NCBI GenBank assembly: GCA_022376925.1
Contig: JAIOJX010000002.1
Coordinates: forward strand, 41,067,501 to 41,131,500
Source of the DNA: Tragulus kanchil
Taxonomy: Eukaryota > Chordata > Mammalia > Artiodactyla > Tragulidae
Reading direction: 5' to 3'
DNA: 64,000 nucleotides
Part shown: one piece after another, positions 45,765 to 58,484 of the stretch
Layout of the letters: the number at the start of each line of letters is the position of its first letter
How positions within the stretch are numbered: the stretch's first letter is position 1
The notes under the pieces: model-generated
Seen by the model: only the letters and a program-made list of their open reading frames with translations
Databases searched by the model: none
What the model was told of the DNA's origin: nothing
Program-made: the position numbers and the translations under genes

Positions 45765-48211
45765 GTGTGTCTCTGAGTCTCCACAGTGACATTTTCTGCT
45801 ATATTTCAGGCAGAGGCAACGTTAGCTTCGCTTACTTCCCAACGCAAGATACACTCTATCCTCTCACCATCTCTGTGACAGAAAGAGTCAGAGGAAACAG
45901 CAGAAAATGGTCACCTGTTAACCTAATGTCTTCTTGGTCCCATAACCGGGAGGCTACCAAAACAGCAGGTTCAGGGCTTTCCCTGGTGGTCCAGTGGGTA
46001 AGGACACCGCCTTGCAGTGCAAGGCGCACCAGTTCGAGCCCTGGCCTGGGAAGACCCCACGTGCCGCGGAGCGGCTGGACTGATGTGTCCAGTTACCGAG
46101 CCGGAGCTCTGGAGCGCATGAGCCCAGAGCCAGTGCTCTGCAACGACAGACACCACTGTGATGGGAGGCCCACAGGAGCCAAAGAACAAAGACGAATGAA
46201 AATAGAGAAATGAAAGACCAATAGAAGTGGCCCGCCTGCTCCCCTCCCTCCCCAACCCGACCCCCGCCCAAAATAAATAAATAAATAAATAAATAAATCT
46301 TTTAAAAAAAAATAGCAGGTTCATCTTCACATATCAGGCTTGAATGTACAGTCAAAGGTTAAGGAATTGGGCTTTTCTGAAATCTACTTTTTTATGCCCC
46401 ATGCTGATTTTGTCCCCACAGTACTTTTTGTCACTATAAGAATCACTGTGTAGGAATTACAATGTAAGACTCTTACACAACCCAAAACCTACAAGAAATA
46501 AGCCTATAACCTAATTCCTCATAATCTACACCCTTTTGTGTGAACCATTGTTGTTTTACTTCATGGCCACCATCCAAACATAAGCACACACACTCAAGTA
46601 AACAGGAGAGTGGTCTGGAAGCCATGGTTTCCATGACGACAGCCAGGCAAGACTGCACGACTCAACCGTGGACTATTTCCTCTCCCATACCTGGGTGCAC
46701 ATCATCCGTGCACCTGCTGGCCTGAAGTCCTGGGCTCTGCCTGGTTGGAGGAGGACATGGGCTGTTCTGTACGTCCCTCCCTGCTCTCCATCCAGGGACG
46801 TGCATTGAGATCCTATTTGGATGTGGCCTCTCTGCCCCCTCATCATCTCCTCAGCTCCCCTTCCCACCTCTGCCCTCTGTCAACTGCGGCCTCAGGGACT
46901 AGAGCAGTACCCACCCAGGGAGAGGCCATATTGGATGTGGCCTCTCAGACTCGGCTCTCCGGCTGCCTTCCAAGAGTGTGTCTCTGAGTCTCCACAGTGA
47001 CATTTTCTGCTATATTTCAGGCAGAGGCAACGTTAGCGCTTACTTCCCAACGCAAGATACACTCTATCCTCTCACCATCTCTGTGACAGAAAGAGTCAGA
47101 GGAAACAGCAGAAAATGGTCACCTGTTAACCTAATGTCTTCTTGGTCCCATAACCGGGAGGCTACCAAAACAGCAGGTTCAGGGCTTTCCCTGGTGGTCC
47201 AGTGGGTAAGGACACCGCCTTGCAGTGCAAGGCGCACCAGTTCGAGCCCTGGCCTGGGAAGACCCCACGTGCCGCGGAGCGGCTGGACTGATGTGTCCAG
47301 TTACCGAGCCGGAGCTCTGGAGCGCATGAGCCCAGAGCCAGTGCTCTGCAACGACAGACACCACTGTGATGGGAGGCCCACAGGAGCCAAAGAACAAAGA
47401 CGAATGAAAATAGAGAAATGAAAGACCAATAGAAGTGGCCCGCCCTCTCCCCTCCATCCCCAACCCGACCCCCGCCCAAAATAAATAAATAAATAAATAA
47501 ATAAATCTTTTAAAAAAAAATAGCAGGTTCATCTTCACATATCAGGCTTGAATGTACAGTCAAAGGTTAAGGAATTGGGCTTTTCTGAAATCTACTTTTT
47601 TATGCCCCATGCTGATTTTGTCCCCACAGTACTTTTTGTCACTATAAGAATCACTGTGTAGGAATTACAATGTAAGACTCTTACACAACCCAAAACCTAC
47701 AAGAAATAAGCCTATAACCTAATTCCTCATAATCTACACCCTTTTGTGTGAACCATTGTTGTTTTACTTCATGGCCACCATCCAAACATAAGCACACACA
47801 CTCAAGTAAACAGGAGAGTGGTCTGGAAGCCATGGTTTCCATGACGACAGCCAGGCAAGACTGCACGACTCAACCGTGGACTATTTCCTCTCCCATACCT
47901 GGGTGCACATCATCCGTGCACCTGCTGGCCTGAAGTCCTGGGCTCTGCCTGGTTGGAGGAGGACATGGGCTGTTCTGTACGTCCCTCCCTGCTCTCCATC
48001 CAGGGACGTGCATTGAGATCCTATTTGGATGTGGCCTCTCTGCCCCCTCATCATCTCCTCAGCTCCCCTTCCCACCTCTGCCCTCTGTCAACTGCGGCCT
48101 CAGGGACTAGAGCAGTACCCACCCAGGGAGAGGCCATATCAGGGGAGATGGCGCGTCATCTGTGGGGACCTGGGAAGGAGGCCTCAGACTCGGCTCTCCG
48201 GCTGCCTTCCA
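45765..48211. repeat. tandem near-identical pair 11 (A 45765-46975, B 46976-48211)
   Basis: Offset 1211 then 1208 (TTCGCTT versus GCTT near 45825/47036). The unit holds a whole CHR-2-type SINE with its target-site duplication. Near its end, A lacks about 30 net bases present in B (48140-48181) and has a few other changes. This is the most divergent pair. Confidence 0.93.
45974..46313 (+). mobile_element. CHR-2-type SINE with target-site duplication (recurs at 47182-47521)
   Basis: GGGCTTTCCCTGGTGGTCCAG ... GAGCGGCTGGACTGATGTGTCC ... (AATA)n A-rich tail. It is flanked by AGCAGGTTCA at 45964-45973 and 46314-46323. Both copies in block pair 11 carry the same insertion and the same duplication, so the insertion predates any duplication. 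Confidence 0.88.
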
Positions 48212-49352
48212 CATGCATGTGCTTGGCTGTCCAGCTTCCCTTGGGAGGAGGAGGATGCTGAAATGCACTCCGGCTCAGTTTGGAATCACCCCAGGTCAGT
48301 TCCACTTTCTCATGAGGTCCCTGAGTCAATAACAACCGCCTGCCAAACACTAAAAGACATTTTGGAAAGGGATATTCGGGAGTAAGGCCGTACCCTGAAA
48401 TGAGTACTTTACAACCGGCCGTGGCAGAGATGCGGGTCCACTCAGAGCACTCTACTGGGGCCCGTCGACCCATCCTGGGCCAAGGGCCGCTCCAGCCAGA
48501 TCTCAGGGCCTCCTCGGGAAGGAGGCATCGGTGGCACCCCACCCCGGGCCCCCAGGAGCCGAGTCCTATGCAGGCACCCTCCCACCCAGATTCGCATAGT
48601 AGACGGCCTAGAAGACGAAGCCTGGATGTAATCCCCACAGGACAGATCGTGGGCGCTGAACTACCCAGGGCCAACCTACAAGCAACAGGAAGGCACCACT
48701 TTGAGAAAGAAGGTAATTGCCTAAATCGAGCAGTTCTAGCTAATTAGCATGACTACAGAATGGGCTGGAAAAAATCTAAATCTCCCAAGGTTATTATGCA
48801 ACCTCAGATCCTACAGACAGACACATGCATGCACACACACACACACGCACATGCTGATTTAAACATCAAACAAACACACAGCAACACATTTGGGCCTTAC
48901 GAACATGTACTCATGTGATTAGGGCTGATTTCCACACCAGGCCTAGATCTGTTGCTACTACACTCACAGCCAGGAGACAGGCCTTGCAAACACTCACAGT
49001 TCCTGGACCGCGAGCTCTGCAGCCTCCCCCAGGTGACCCGCAGCTTGCTCCTCGCACCAAGCTCAACAAGATGCATCACGCCTGCCTGGTGGACAGTGCG
49101 CGTCCAGATTTGCGTAACACCTGCTCCGAACAAACGTCTATTCTTTCCCTCTGTGTCTCTTGGTTCAGTTAATTATACTTCTGGGCATGTTGTTTAGCTC
49201 AGCACCGAAAAAGGATTCAAGCGATTGTATCCAATTACTGCAAGTCAATGTGATCCTTTTCCTTAGAACAGTGACACTTTCTTACGAGCCTTTACAGGAA
49301 AAATGTATAGGAATGTACAAGAGTTCTAGGGTCTTACACATTTTGGTTGTGT
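48212..49352. other. intergenic with one unrecognised open frame
   Basis: A 115-codon frame at 48400-48747 (+) is basic and Pro-rich and is crossed by a donor-like AAG|GTAATT at about 48713. I recognise no protein family and no matching exon nearby, so I do not call a gene. Confidence 0.45.
48829..48851. repeat. (CA)n microsatellite
   Basis: A short run of CA dinucleotides between GCATG and CGCACATG. Confidence 0.7.
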
Positions 49353-49362
49353 CCAGCTGATA

Positions 49363-49588
49363 TGTGTGTGTGCTAAGCTGCTTCAGTGGTGTCTGACTCT
49401 TGGCGACCCCACAGACTGTGGCCCCCCAGGCTCCTCTGTCCATGGGATTCTCCAGGTAAGAATACTGGAATGAGTTGCCATTTCCTCCTCCAAAGGATCT
49501 TCCCAACTCAAGGACCCAATCTGTGTCTCTTATGTCTCCTGTATTGGCAGGTGGGTTCTTTACTAGTAGCGCCACCTGAGAAGCCCAC
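49363..49588 (-). mobile_element. Bov-tA SINE, antisense (truncated second copy 50491-50683)
   Basis: Antisense element from GCTAAGCTGCTTCAGTGG to GCGCCACCTGAGAAGCC, flanked by CCAGCTGATA (49353-49362) and CCAACTGATA (49589-49598), a 9/10 target-site duplication. The 50491 copy lacks the outer ~30 bases because block B starts inside the element. Confidence 0.88.
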
Positions 49589-51539
49589 CCAACTGATACC
49601 ATAACTCATATCCTGTTCCTCAGATGAATGACCTAGGTGCACCCAGCGACTCTGCATTGTCAACACACTCTGTCTCTCCAGTGGCTGGGGAGGAACACAT
49701 GTTCTGTGACAGACACCCTGGTGCTAACAGGTGCCCAAGGATGCTAGCCATTTCTGAAGACCCCCAAGTCCCCTGCACATGCTGTCCCCTTGAGGAGGGC
49801 AGCCCTGACACTCTCAGACAGAGGAGACCTTGTGATTGTTCCGCCCTCTGAGTCACGAGTCCCAGCAAGGAAGGAACGAGGACAAGACAAACCAGGCTCT
49901 CCCCGGACTGCCAGGGACCACAGCCGGCAGCTCTCAGAACACGGCCGGTTCGTGCCTTGAGCTCAGAACTGCCTGAACACGCGGCCAGTCTGAAGACAAG
50001 CTGCCCCTAGCTGTGACCTGGGCCGGCCACTGTCCCACCCCCTACAGCCCTGCCCTGGGGACAGCTGAGTGGCCCCCGTCTAGACGGATGCCCAGACCTG
50101 CAGGGCCTCAACTGCATCCTCTCAGCCCCAAACTCAGGACAACTCACATGCTGTTGTAACAGCCTCCCTGGCCGACAACTGAAGGGCACCACGTGTGCAT
50201 GCAGACACACAGACACAGGCGCACACGTGGACAGACAGACATCCTCCCTGACCAAGGAAAGGGTGTCCTTCCTGAAAGGTCTGCAAAGGTCCCAAACTGC
50301 CCCCTGCAGTCCCTTCCCTTCTCTGGTCCAAGGACGGCTTGCAGGCTGACTGCCCCTCCCGGTCGATTCCTAGAGGGTCAGGAAACAAGACAGAGCAGAG
50401 CAGACAACATAAACTAAGCCTTAAATCAAACCAGCCGAACCCTCAAGACCCTTACAATAAAACCCCAAAGCCTTAAAACCACTGAAGGGGGTGTCCTCTT
50501 GGCGACCCAACTGTGGCCCCCCAGGCTCCTCGGTCCATGGGATTCTCCAGGTAAGAATACTGGAATGAGTTGCCATTTCCTCCTCCAAAGGATCTTCCCA
50601 ACTCAAGGACCCAATCTGTGTCTCTTATGTCTCCTGTATTGGCAGGTGGGTTCTTTACTAGTAGCGCCACCTGAGAAGCCCACCCAACTGATACCATAAC
50701 TCATATCCTGTTCCTCAGATGAATGACCTAGGTGCACCCAGCGACTCTGCATTGTCAACACACTCTGTCTCTCCAGTGGCTGGGGAGGAACACATGTTCT
50801 GTGACAGACACCCTGGTGCTAACAGGTGCCCAAGGATGCTAGCCATTTCTGAAGACCCCCAAGTCCCCTGCACATGCTGTCCCCTTGAGGAGGGCAGCCC
50901 TGACACTCTCAGACAGAGGAGACCTTGTGATTGTTCCGCCCTCTGAGTCACGAGTCCCAGCAAGGAAGGAACGAGGACAAGACAAACCAGGCTCTCCCCG
51001 GACTGCCAGGGACCACAGCCGGCAGCTCTCAGAACACGGCCGGTTCGTGCCTTGAGCTCAGAACTGCCTGAACACGCGGCCAGTCTGAAGACAAGCTGCC
51101 CCTAGCTGTGACCTGGGCCGGCCACTGTCCCACCCCCTACAGCCCTGCCCTGGGGACAGCTGAGTGGCCCCCGTCTAGACGGATGCCCAGACCTGCAGGG
51201 CCTCAACTGCATCCTCTCAGCCCCAAACTCAGGACAACTCACATGCTGTTGTAACAGCCTCCCTGGCCGACAACTGAAGGGCACCACGTGTGCATGCAGA
51301 CACACAGACACAGGCGCACACGTGGACAGACAGACATCCTCCCTGACCAAGGAAAGGGTGTCCTTCCTGAAAGGTCTGCAAAGGTCCCAAACTGCCCCCT
51401 GCAGTCCCTTCCCTTCTCTGGTCCAAGGACGGCTTGCAGGCTGACTGCCCCTCCCGGTCGATTCCTAGAGGGTCAGGAAACAAGACAGAGCAGAGCAGAC
51501 AACATAAACTAAGCCTTAAATCAAACCAGCCGAACCCTC
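49389..51539. repeat. tandem near-identical pair 12 (A 49389-50490, B 50491-51539)
   Basis: Offset 1102 at the start and 1095 later. The first ~40 bases of B lack seven bases relative to A, inside a Bov-tA. After CGAACCCTC (50444/51539) A has a ~46-base filler before B. B thus begins with a SINE that has lost its end. Confidence 0.93.
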
Positions 51540-52599
51540 GAAATGACATCACCTCATCTTCCCCACAATTTGAGTAAAACAAAGCCTCTCACACACGTGA
51601 TGCTCAGTAAATGCTCTGCGAGCAGCCGAGCAGCTGAGCATCCGAGTGAACGGGGTCCCCAGGCCGCCTGGCTGCCCTCCCTCCAGCACGCGCTTTCCAG
51701 AAGCCCCCTCTCTGGCTGTGTGACAGCCAGTCGGGGAACATGAACTGTTTGCAGGGAAACCTGGGTGATGGGGGGTGGTGGGGAGAGGGCACACTTCAAT
51801 TGCATGGATCTCACATTATAGAGTGAACTGTATGCTTTTCCCAGAGTAACCAGCGAGACCTCTTTCTGGGCAGCAAATTCCTTTGCAGGCTGCATTTGTA
51901 AGATATAGTTTACAAGTTATCGAAAACAATCCATTTGGAAATTTCTCAGCTGTTATTTGTTTAAAGATGGAGCACTCCCACAGAAATCAAGTCTGAGCTC
52001 AATCTAAACATCCCTTAACAACCAGGGCTTCACCCAGCCCGCCGCCTTTATTCGGGTGGTCGAGGAGCAGAGACCAGGAAACTCTCGCAGGGCCCCCTGC
52101 CCCCAGCTCAAGGTGACCCTGTTCTGGACACACAACCTGCCGGGGTCCCACAGAAGCAGACCCTGAGATGGAAAGCGTGTGGCCTGACATGAGCGGATAT
52201 AAGAAATCAAGACAGAAAAAAGAGTAAAGTCACAAAGCAGGCAGTGGCTGGTGGTCCTGTGGTCCCTCGACACAAACCTGGGTGAACATCACGGTCGTGA
52301 AGGCGCTGGAGGCTGGCGTGTCCCCACAGCCCCTCTTGATGTGGGGGATGGTGCCCACTTCAGGAGTCCAGCAGGACAGAGGCCATGCAGCCCCACCCGG
52401 CTCAGCCCCACAAGGAGGCAGCCAGCACCCTCTCCTGCCTGCTCCGAGGACTCTGTCTGAGAACAAGTCCACCTCCCAAGATGCCGGGTCCACTCCCTCC
52501 CTCACTCGGCTGTCTGCTCACTTGCCCCCTCGAGTAAAACACTGTCAGGACCTCACAGCTGACACAGGCAGCGTAAAGCAAGGGGAACTGTGGTCTCCA
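51540..52599. other. intergenic, no gene recognised
   Basis: No repeat or protein recognised. Long frames on both strands near 52250-52500 overlap each other and run on into the L1/SINE region. Confidence 0.5.
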
Positions 52600-53220
52600 C
52601 AGCATGTCCATTTACGTCATTCCCACACCTCGGCTGTTGTGAATAACGCAGCAAGGAGTGGAGGGATACAGATGTCTCTTCAAGACAGTGCACTCACTTC
52701 CTTGGATGAACCCCTCAGGGTGGAACTGCTGGGTCATATGCTGGTTCTGAGCCTCCCAGGTGGCACTAGTAGTAAAGAACCTGCTTGCCAATGTAGGAGA
52801 CACAAGAGATGCAGGTTCAGTCCCTGGGTCAGGAAGATGATCCCCTGGAGGAGGACATGGCAACCCACTTTAGTAGTCTTGCCTAGAGAATCCCATGGAC
52901 AGAGGAGTCTGGGGGGCTACAGTCCATGGGGTCGCAGAGAGTCGGATATGACTGAAGTCACTTAGCAGGCACGCAGGGTAGTTCTGGTTTGGGTAGTCTG
53001 AGGAACCTCCACGCTGTTTTCCACTGTGGCTGCACCCATTTCCACTCCCACCAGCCGCACCAGGGCTTCCCTTTCTCTACGTCCTCACCAGCACTTGTTA
53101 TTTGCAGACTTTTTGACGACAGCCATTCTGACTGTGTGGCGTATTTCCTTGGTGATGAGTGACATGGAGCATCTTTTCACTTGCCTGTTGGCCACTTGTA
53201 TATCTTCTTTGGGAAAAAGT
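52600..53220 (-). mobile_element. L1-family LINE 3' part, antisense, split by a SINE
   Basis: CGGCTGTTGTGAATAACGCAGC, AACTGCTGGGTCATATG, then after the SINE GAGGAACCTCCACGCTG, TGGCTGCACCCATTTCCACTCCCACC and TTGGCCACTTGTATATCTTC. These are the antisense L1 3'-end strings in their usual order, so the two halves belong to one element. Confidence 0.8.
52747..52964 (+). mobile_element. Bov-tA SINE nested in L1
   Basis: GAGCCTCCCAGGTGGCACTAG ... GGAGGACATGGCAACCCAC ... GGGTCGCAGAGAGTCGGATATGACTG. It interrupts the L1 between TATGCTGGTTCTG and TAGTTCTGG, which look like the two target-site copies. Confidence 0.88.
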
Positions 53221-55358
53221 CTATTCTGGTTCTCTGGATTTGAAGTCTAAGACTGAGATCTAAGGTAAATTAACTAGCAAGGATCAGTATTTAAGGACTG
53301 GCATTTTCCCTGTCTACAGGGTCCGAGCACGGCTGATGATTGAAGGCACCCAACCCCACCTGGGTGGGTGGAGGGCACAAGGGAGGTTCCAGCCCAGCCC
53401 TGCCATGTGGTCCCTGCAAGGCCTTCATAGAACGGAGGAGGGAAAGTCTCAACCTGCCTGGAAAGGGGAGGGAAGCCTATTTCAGGAAAATGAAAGACCT
53501 TCAAGAGCAGACAGGAACGCGCACCAGAGAACACAGGATGTGAACGTAAGGAGCAAGCTCAGGTGCTCCTGGCACCTCTGCCCAGGCTGCAGGCGTCTCG
53601 GGGCCCAGGTCACAGGTGTCTTGGGGCCCAGGTTGGCTGCCTCCTCCTCCAGCTGGTGACAGCAGCCCAGCAGCCAGCAGGAGACCGTCATCCATGGAGT
53701 CCCCTGCTGATTGCTTGTTACCCTTCAAAAACACAAGGACAACCTATGCACAGTCCTACTAAATGCCTTAGAAAATCCATGTCTGCTGTTTCACTCCTGC
53801 AGTTCCGAGAAGCCGCCCAGCAGACCCCATGGAGTAGGTGAGTTCCTGGAGGGAACGCACGTGGGAACCCGTTGCCCAAGGCTGGGGAGCCCAGGGGCCC
53901 TGCCCCCGCCCTGTCTATCCCAAACCCTCCAGGTGCTCACAGAGCTGAGCAGTAGGAGGCTTGCCCTCCTGAGGCTGGACACTTCATTCACCCAGGAAGT
54001 GAGATCTCACTGGGTTTTGCAACTCAGTGTGGATTGCTGTCTCCCAACCCCGGCTGCAGTTAGTCACTCACACTGCTCTTTAAATGCCATGAATTGGATC
54101 CCCTGGCTGCGTTCCAGCCTGGGAGCCCTGTGTCGGGGCAGCGTTTACAAGCCCGTGTTAGGACAGGTGCCACGACCCCAGACATGCCTGGCGGTTGGCT
54201 CAGGCCCTTTCTTGCCTTTGGAGGTTAATTACCGGGAGGAGTTGGGGGTGGGGAGGGGCAGGTGGATTGACGGCTTCTCTCCAAGGACGCCTCCGGGAGA
54301 CAGGTGGGGCAGCCCAGCCGGGAAAACACGGCTGTTGGGGGGTGGTAAAGAGTGGACCTGGACCCATGGAAGGATGGCGGTGAGGACAAACACCTCGCTA
54401 TGTCCCTGGGGTCTGATCCATGATGGAGGGCACCCTCAAGGGAGTTCTCTCCCCAGTAGCAGGACACAGACAGTCCAGAGCTAAAAGTTGTTAGGAATTC
54501 CCTCTAAGTCAAAAAGTCTGAAAGGTACCCCAAGCGGCGGTGAATTCCTCTGTCATTAGTGGACTCCTACGTGTCCTGAGTCAGAACAGCTCCAGGCTCG
54601 TTGGGAGAGGCTCACCGGCTTCTTGCCATTTTGAATCATGTTTGCAAAACACATCCAACTGCAAAGTCCAGCGACCAGGCCCCCATGCTTGTCTGTCTGG
54701 GGTCTCTAAGCATCTTCAGAGCATCGAACATGAGTGTAATCCAGAACCTTCGGTGGTGTGTGTAGGGGATGGAGTAGGCATGCGGTCCTCACAACATGAA
54801 CAGCTGGTCCCCCCATCCTGGAGGACCTTGCTCCCCTGCCAACATTCAGGACCCCTGCAGAATGAGTTCATGACCCTCAGCTGACAGGTGGGAGGACACA
54901 GCTAACGTAGCCAATGGCCCCGGCCCCAGGATCAACCCCAGATCCTGGGCCTGCTCCTGTCTGCCCACAGTGAGCTTCCAGCCTCCCCACTCCTCTGCTG
55001 CAGGGCGTCAGAAGGCCGAGAGGAGCGCACACCCCACAAGGTGGTGGTGATGGCCCCCTGAGTTCCCTGCAGGACTCCTCCCAAAGTTCACTCCTCACGT
55101 TCTTCATGGAAGCAGCACAAACCATCCTCAGGGGCACTGCACAATTGGTTGTGTTCATTTTCCAGAATGTTTACAAAGATAAAGGGAATATTTAAGTGAC
55201 ATGAAGGGAAATTCAAATCATTGTTCCTAGACCTTCCTGGGGTCGGGGGAGCGGGAAACAGCTTCAGGAAAGGCACAGTGAAGATGTCAACTATCCCTAA
55301 AGTTATACATAAAATAAACACATCTAAATGTTACCTGCACATTATCAATTTGTTACTG
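53221..55358. other. intergenic, no gene recognised
   Basis: The 257-codon + strand frame at 53711-54484 is the longest outside SNAI2, but its composition is ordinary for non-coding GC-rich DNA and I see no domain in it. Confidence 0.5.
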
Positions 55359-55370
55359 ATATGTTAATAT

Positions 55371-55586
55371 TGGGTTTCCCTGGTGTTTCAGATGGTAAAG
55401 AATCCACCTGCAATGCAGGAGACCAGGGCTCAATCCCTGAATTGCGAAGATCCCCTGGAGGAGGGTATGGTAACCCACACCAGCATTCCTGCCTGGAAAA
55501 TCCCATGGACAGAGGCGCCTGGTGGGCCATAGTCCGTGGGGTCGCAAAGAACCAGATACGACTGAACAACTAACACTTTCAGTTTT
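55371..55586 (+). mobile_element. Bov-tA SINE with 12-bp target-site duplication
   Basis: TGGGTTTCCCTGGTGTTTCAG ... CTAACACTTTCAGTTTT, flanked by ATATGTTAATAT at 55359-55370 and 55587-55598 (identical). Confidence 0.9.
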
Positions 55587-55639
55587 ATATGTTAATATAT
55601 AACAAATTACATACACATAAATACATATATATAGGGTAA

Positions 55640-56770
55640 ATGTCGTTCTGAGTAATTCTCATCAAGATTCCAGTAAGGATCTTCTAAGATGCAGACAAGC
55701 TTATTCTAAAATGTATGTAGAAAGGCTCAGGCTATAGCCGAGATGCAACAGTCTCAACGTTGAAGAACAAAGTGGAAGGAATCGCTTTGCCAGCATTAAG
55801 TCTTGCTATGCAGCCCCAGTGATCAAGATAGCATGACTGACAGAGGCACAGACACACAGACCAATGGAGCTGGGAAGGAAACCCAAACACAGACCCACAC
55901 AAATAGGCTAAATGTATTTTTAACAAAGAGGCAAAAAGAACTCAGTGGCAGAAAGACAGTTTTTTTGTTTTTTTTTTTCAACACATGGTGCTGGGACCGT
56001 TGGACACCCATATACAAAATATAAACCTTGACCTAAAGCTTATATCTCCTAGAAATATTAGCTCCAAATGGATCATGGGATTAAATGTTAAATGTAAAAG
56101 TACAAAACTGTTAGGAAAAGAAAGACAAACTCCTTGAGATCCAGGTTAGTCAAGAAGAACTAGGTTGACACACCAGCATCACCTATGTGTGGTTAAACTT
56201 AGATTTACTCATGTGTTCTTTCTCAGTTTTAATGAGAATCTGTGTATGTAGATAAATGCAAATATGGATCGTACCGGCTCCCCCACCAAGATCAGTTCCT
56301 TGCCCATCTTTATAAACCCAGAGACACCATGGGAGGTTCTTATAAAGGAAAAAATACATAAATTGGACCACGACAAAAATCAAAAGCTTTTGCAAAAGTC
56401 CTTACGAGGAAAATAAAATGCTTACACATAACCCATGGAGGATTATATCCAGTCTATATTTGAAAAAAAAAAAAAACTCTTAAAACTAAATGTTAAAGCA
56501 AACAATCCAAATTGTTTGGATGAAAGACGTGAACAGACGATCCACAGATGGCCAATAAGCACGTGGCCAGCCCTCGGGGAAACGCACGTGAGAGCCGTAG
56601 TGAGAGGTCACCCACCAGGGTGGCTGAAATGAGGAGCAGGGACAGCAGTGCTGTCTGGGGTTAGGACGCCCCTCACACCTGGCTAGTGCCCCTCAGGTGT
56701 CACGGGCACTAGGAGGATAGAGTGCCGGCTGCTTGTAGGACCAGACACTCACCTGTCACTCAGCCCAAGA
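55640..56770 (+). mobile_element. L1-family LINE, ORF2 remnant, sense (partly recurs at 57423-57854)
   Basis: GACCAATGGAGCTGGGAAGG, ATGGTGCTGGGACCGTTGGAC, CTCTTAAAACTAAATGTTAAAGC and GATGGCCAATAAGCACG follow the L1 ORF2 C-terminal region in order. The frame has stops and indels, so no active element remains. Confidence 0.75.
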
Positions 56771-58484
56771 GGACAGGCCGTTTAAATGTTCCACTAGGAC
56801 AGCACTTAAACACGCCGGGAATGGAGGAGACAGGTGGGGATTGCAGGAGGGTGGGCATCCCTCGGGCTCTGTGAGAGCCACAGGAGGGGACGTGTGGTCT
56901 GTGACCTTGGTGGGGATGGGGTTGGGGGTGAACTCGCACAAGACTGTGCAGATTCCAGCACCACACCAAGAACATGGATGAAGCCAGAAATTGGACTGTG
57001 ATGGGGACTGCACCCATGTCATGAGTTACTGTAGCTCGTGAAGTGAGATTTATACCAACATATGTAAAACCTTGAGAGGGGTCATTCGAGAGCAGGAGGA
57101 ACTGCTGAGAGGAGGCATGCAGTCCCCAGCCAGCAGCCCTGTGATTAAAGTCACGGGTGGAGAACCTGTCCTCAGAGGTCTTACTTTTCTCCATTAGAGT
57201 CTGGCCTGGTAGAGAAAAGAGACTGCAGTCAGTTTTGCCCCAAGTTCCTAAGGGCCTTTCTGGGAGGTGACTGCCTATTGCCTTTCAGAGAAACACCCAG
57301 AGCTAAGAGTTCTCTGGCTTCTGAAACATTGTCAGGATCCACATGTGGACCAAGTGATGTTCTAAGGACCAGGCAAGGATGCTGGTTAGTAGAGAGAATG
57401 GGGAAAATTTTTGGGGTGAAAACTTATAAAGGAAAAAATACATAAATTGGACCACGACAAAAATCAAAAGCTTTTGCAAAAGTCCTTACGAGGAAAATAA
57501 AATGCTTACACATAACCCATGGAGGATTATATCCAGTCTATATTTGAAAAAAAAAAAAAACTCTTAAAACTAAATGTTAAAGCAAACAATCCAAATTGTT
57601 TGGATGAAAGACGTGAACAGACGATCCACAGATGGCCAATAAGCACGTGGCCAGCCCTCGGGGAAACGCACGTGAGAGCCGTAGTGAGAGGTCACCCACC
57701 AGGGTGGCTGAAATGAGGAGCAGGGACAGCAGTGCTGTCTGGGGTTAGGACGCCCCTCACACCTGGCTAGTGCCCCTCAGGTGTCACGGGCACTAGGAGG
57801 ATAGAGTGCCGGCTGCTTGTAGGACCAGACACTCACCTGTCACTCAGCCCAAGAGGACAGGCCGTTTAAATGTTCCACTAGGACAGCACTTAAACACGCC
57901 GGGAATGGAGGAGACAGGTGGGGATTGCAGGAGGGTGGGCATCCCTCGGGCTCTGTGAGAGCCACAGGAGGGGACGTGTGGTCTGTGACCTTGGTGGGGA
58001 TGGGGTTGGGGGTGAACTCGCACAAGACTGTGCAGATTCCAGCACCACACCAAGAACATGGATGAAGCCAGAAATTGGACTGTGATGGGGACTGCACCCA
58101 TGTCATGAGTTACTGTAGCTCGTGAAGTGAGATTTATACCAACATATGTAAAACCTTGAGAGGGGTCATTCGAGAGCAGGAGGAACTGCTGAGAGGAGGC
58201 ATGCAGTCCCCAGCCAGCAGCCCTGTGATTAAAGTCACGGGTGGAGAACCTGTCCTCAGAGGTCTTACTTTTCTCCATTAGAGTCTGGCCTGGTAGAGAA
58301 AAGAGACTGCAGTCAGTTTTGCCCCAAGTTCCTAAGGGCCTTTCTGGGAGGTGACTGCCTATTGCCTTTCAGAGAAACACCCAGAGCTAAGAGTTCTCTG
58401 GCTTCTGAAACATTGTCAGGATCCACATGTGGACCAAGTGATGTTCTAAGGACCAGGCAAGGATGCTGGTTAGTAGAGAGAATG
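56339..58484. repeat. tandem near-identical pair 13 (A 56339-57422, B 57423-58484)
   Basis: Offset 1084. The unit carries part of an L1 ORF2-derived region. Identity ends at GAGAATG (57400/58484), followed in A by a 22-base filler (57401-57422). Confidence 0.94.

Noticed and set aside
48400..48747. 115-codon basic, Pro-rich frame with a donor-like GTAATT
   Set aside because: No known family, no partner exon and no conservation evidence available here. Kept only as an intergenic note.
53711..54484. 257-codon + strand open frame, with an exon-like CTGCAG/GTGAG pair at about 53800-53840
   Set aside because: No recognisable domain, ordinary composition and overlapping frames on the other strand. 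The splice-like words are too common to count alone.
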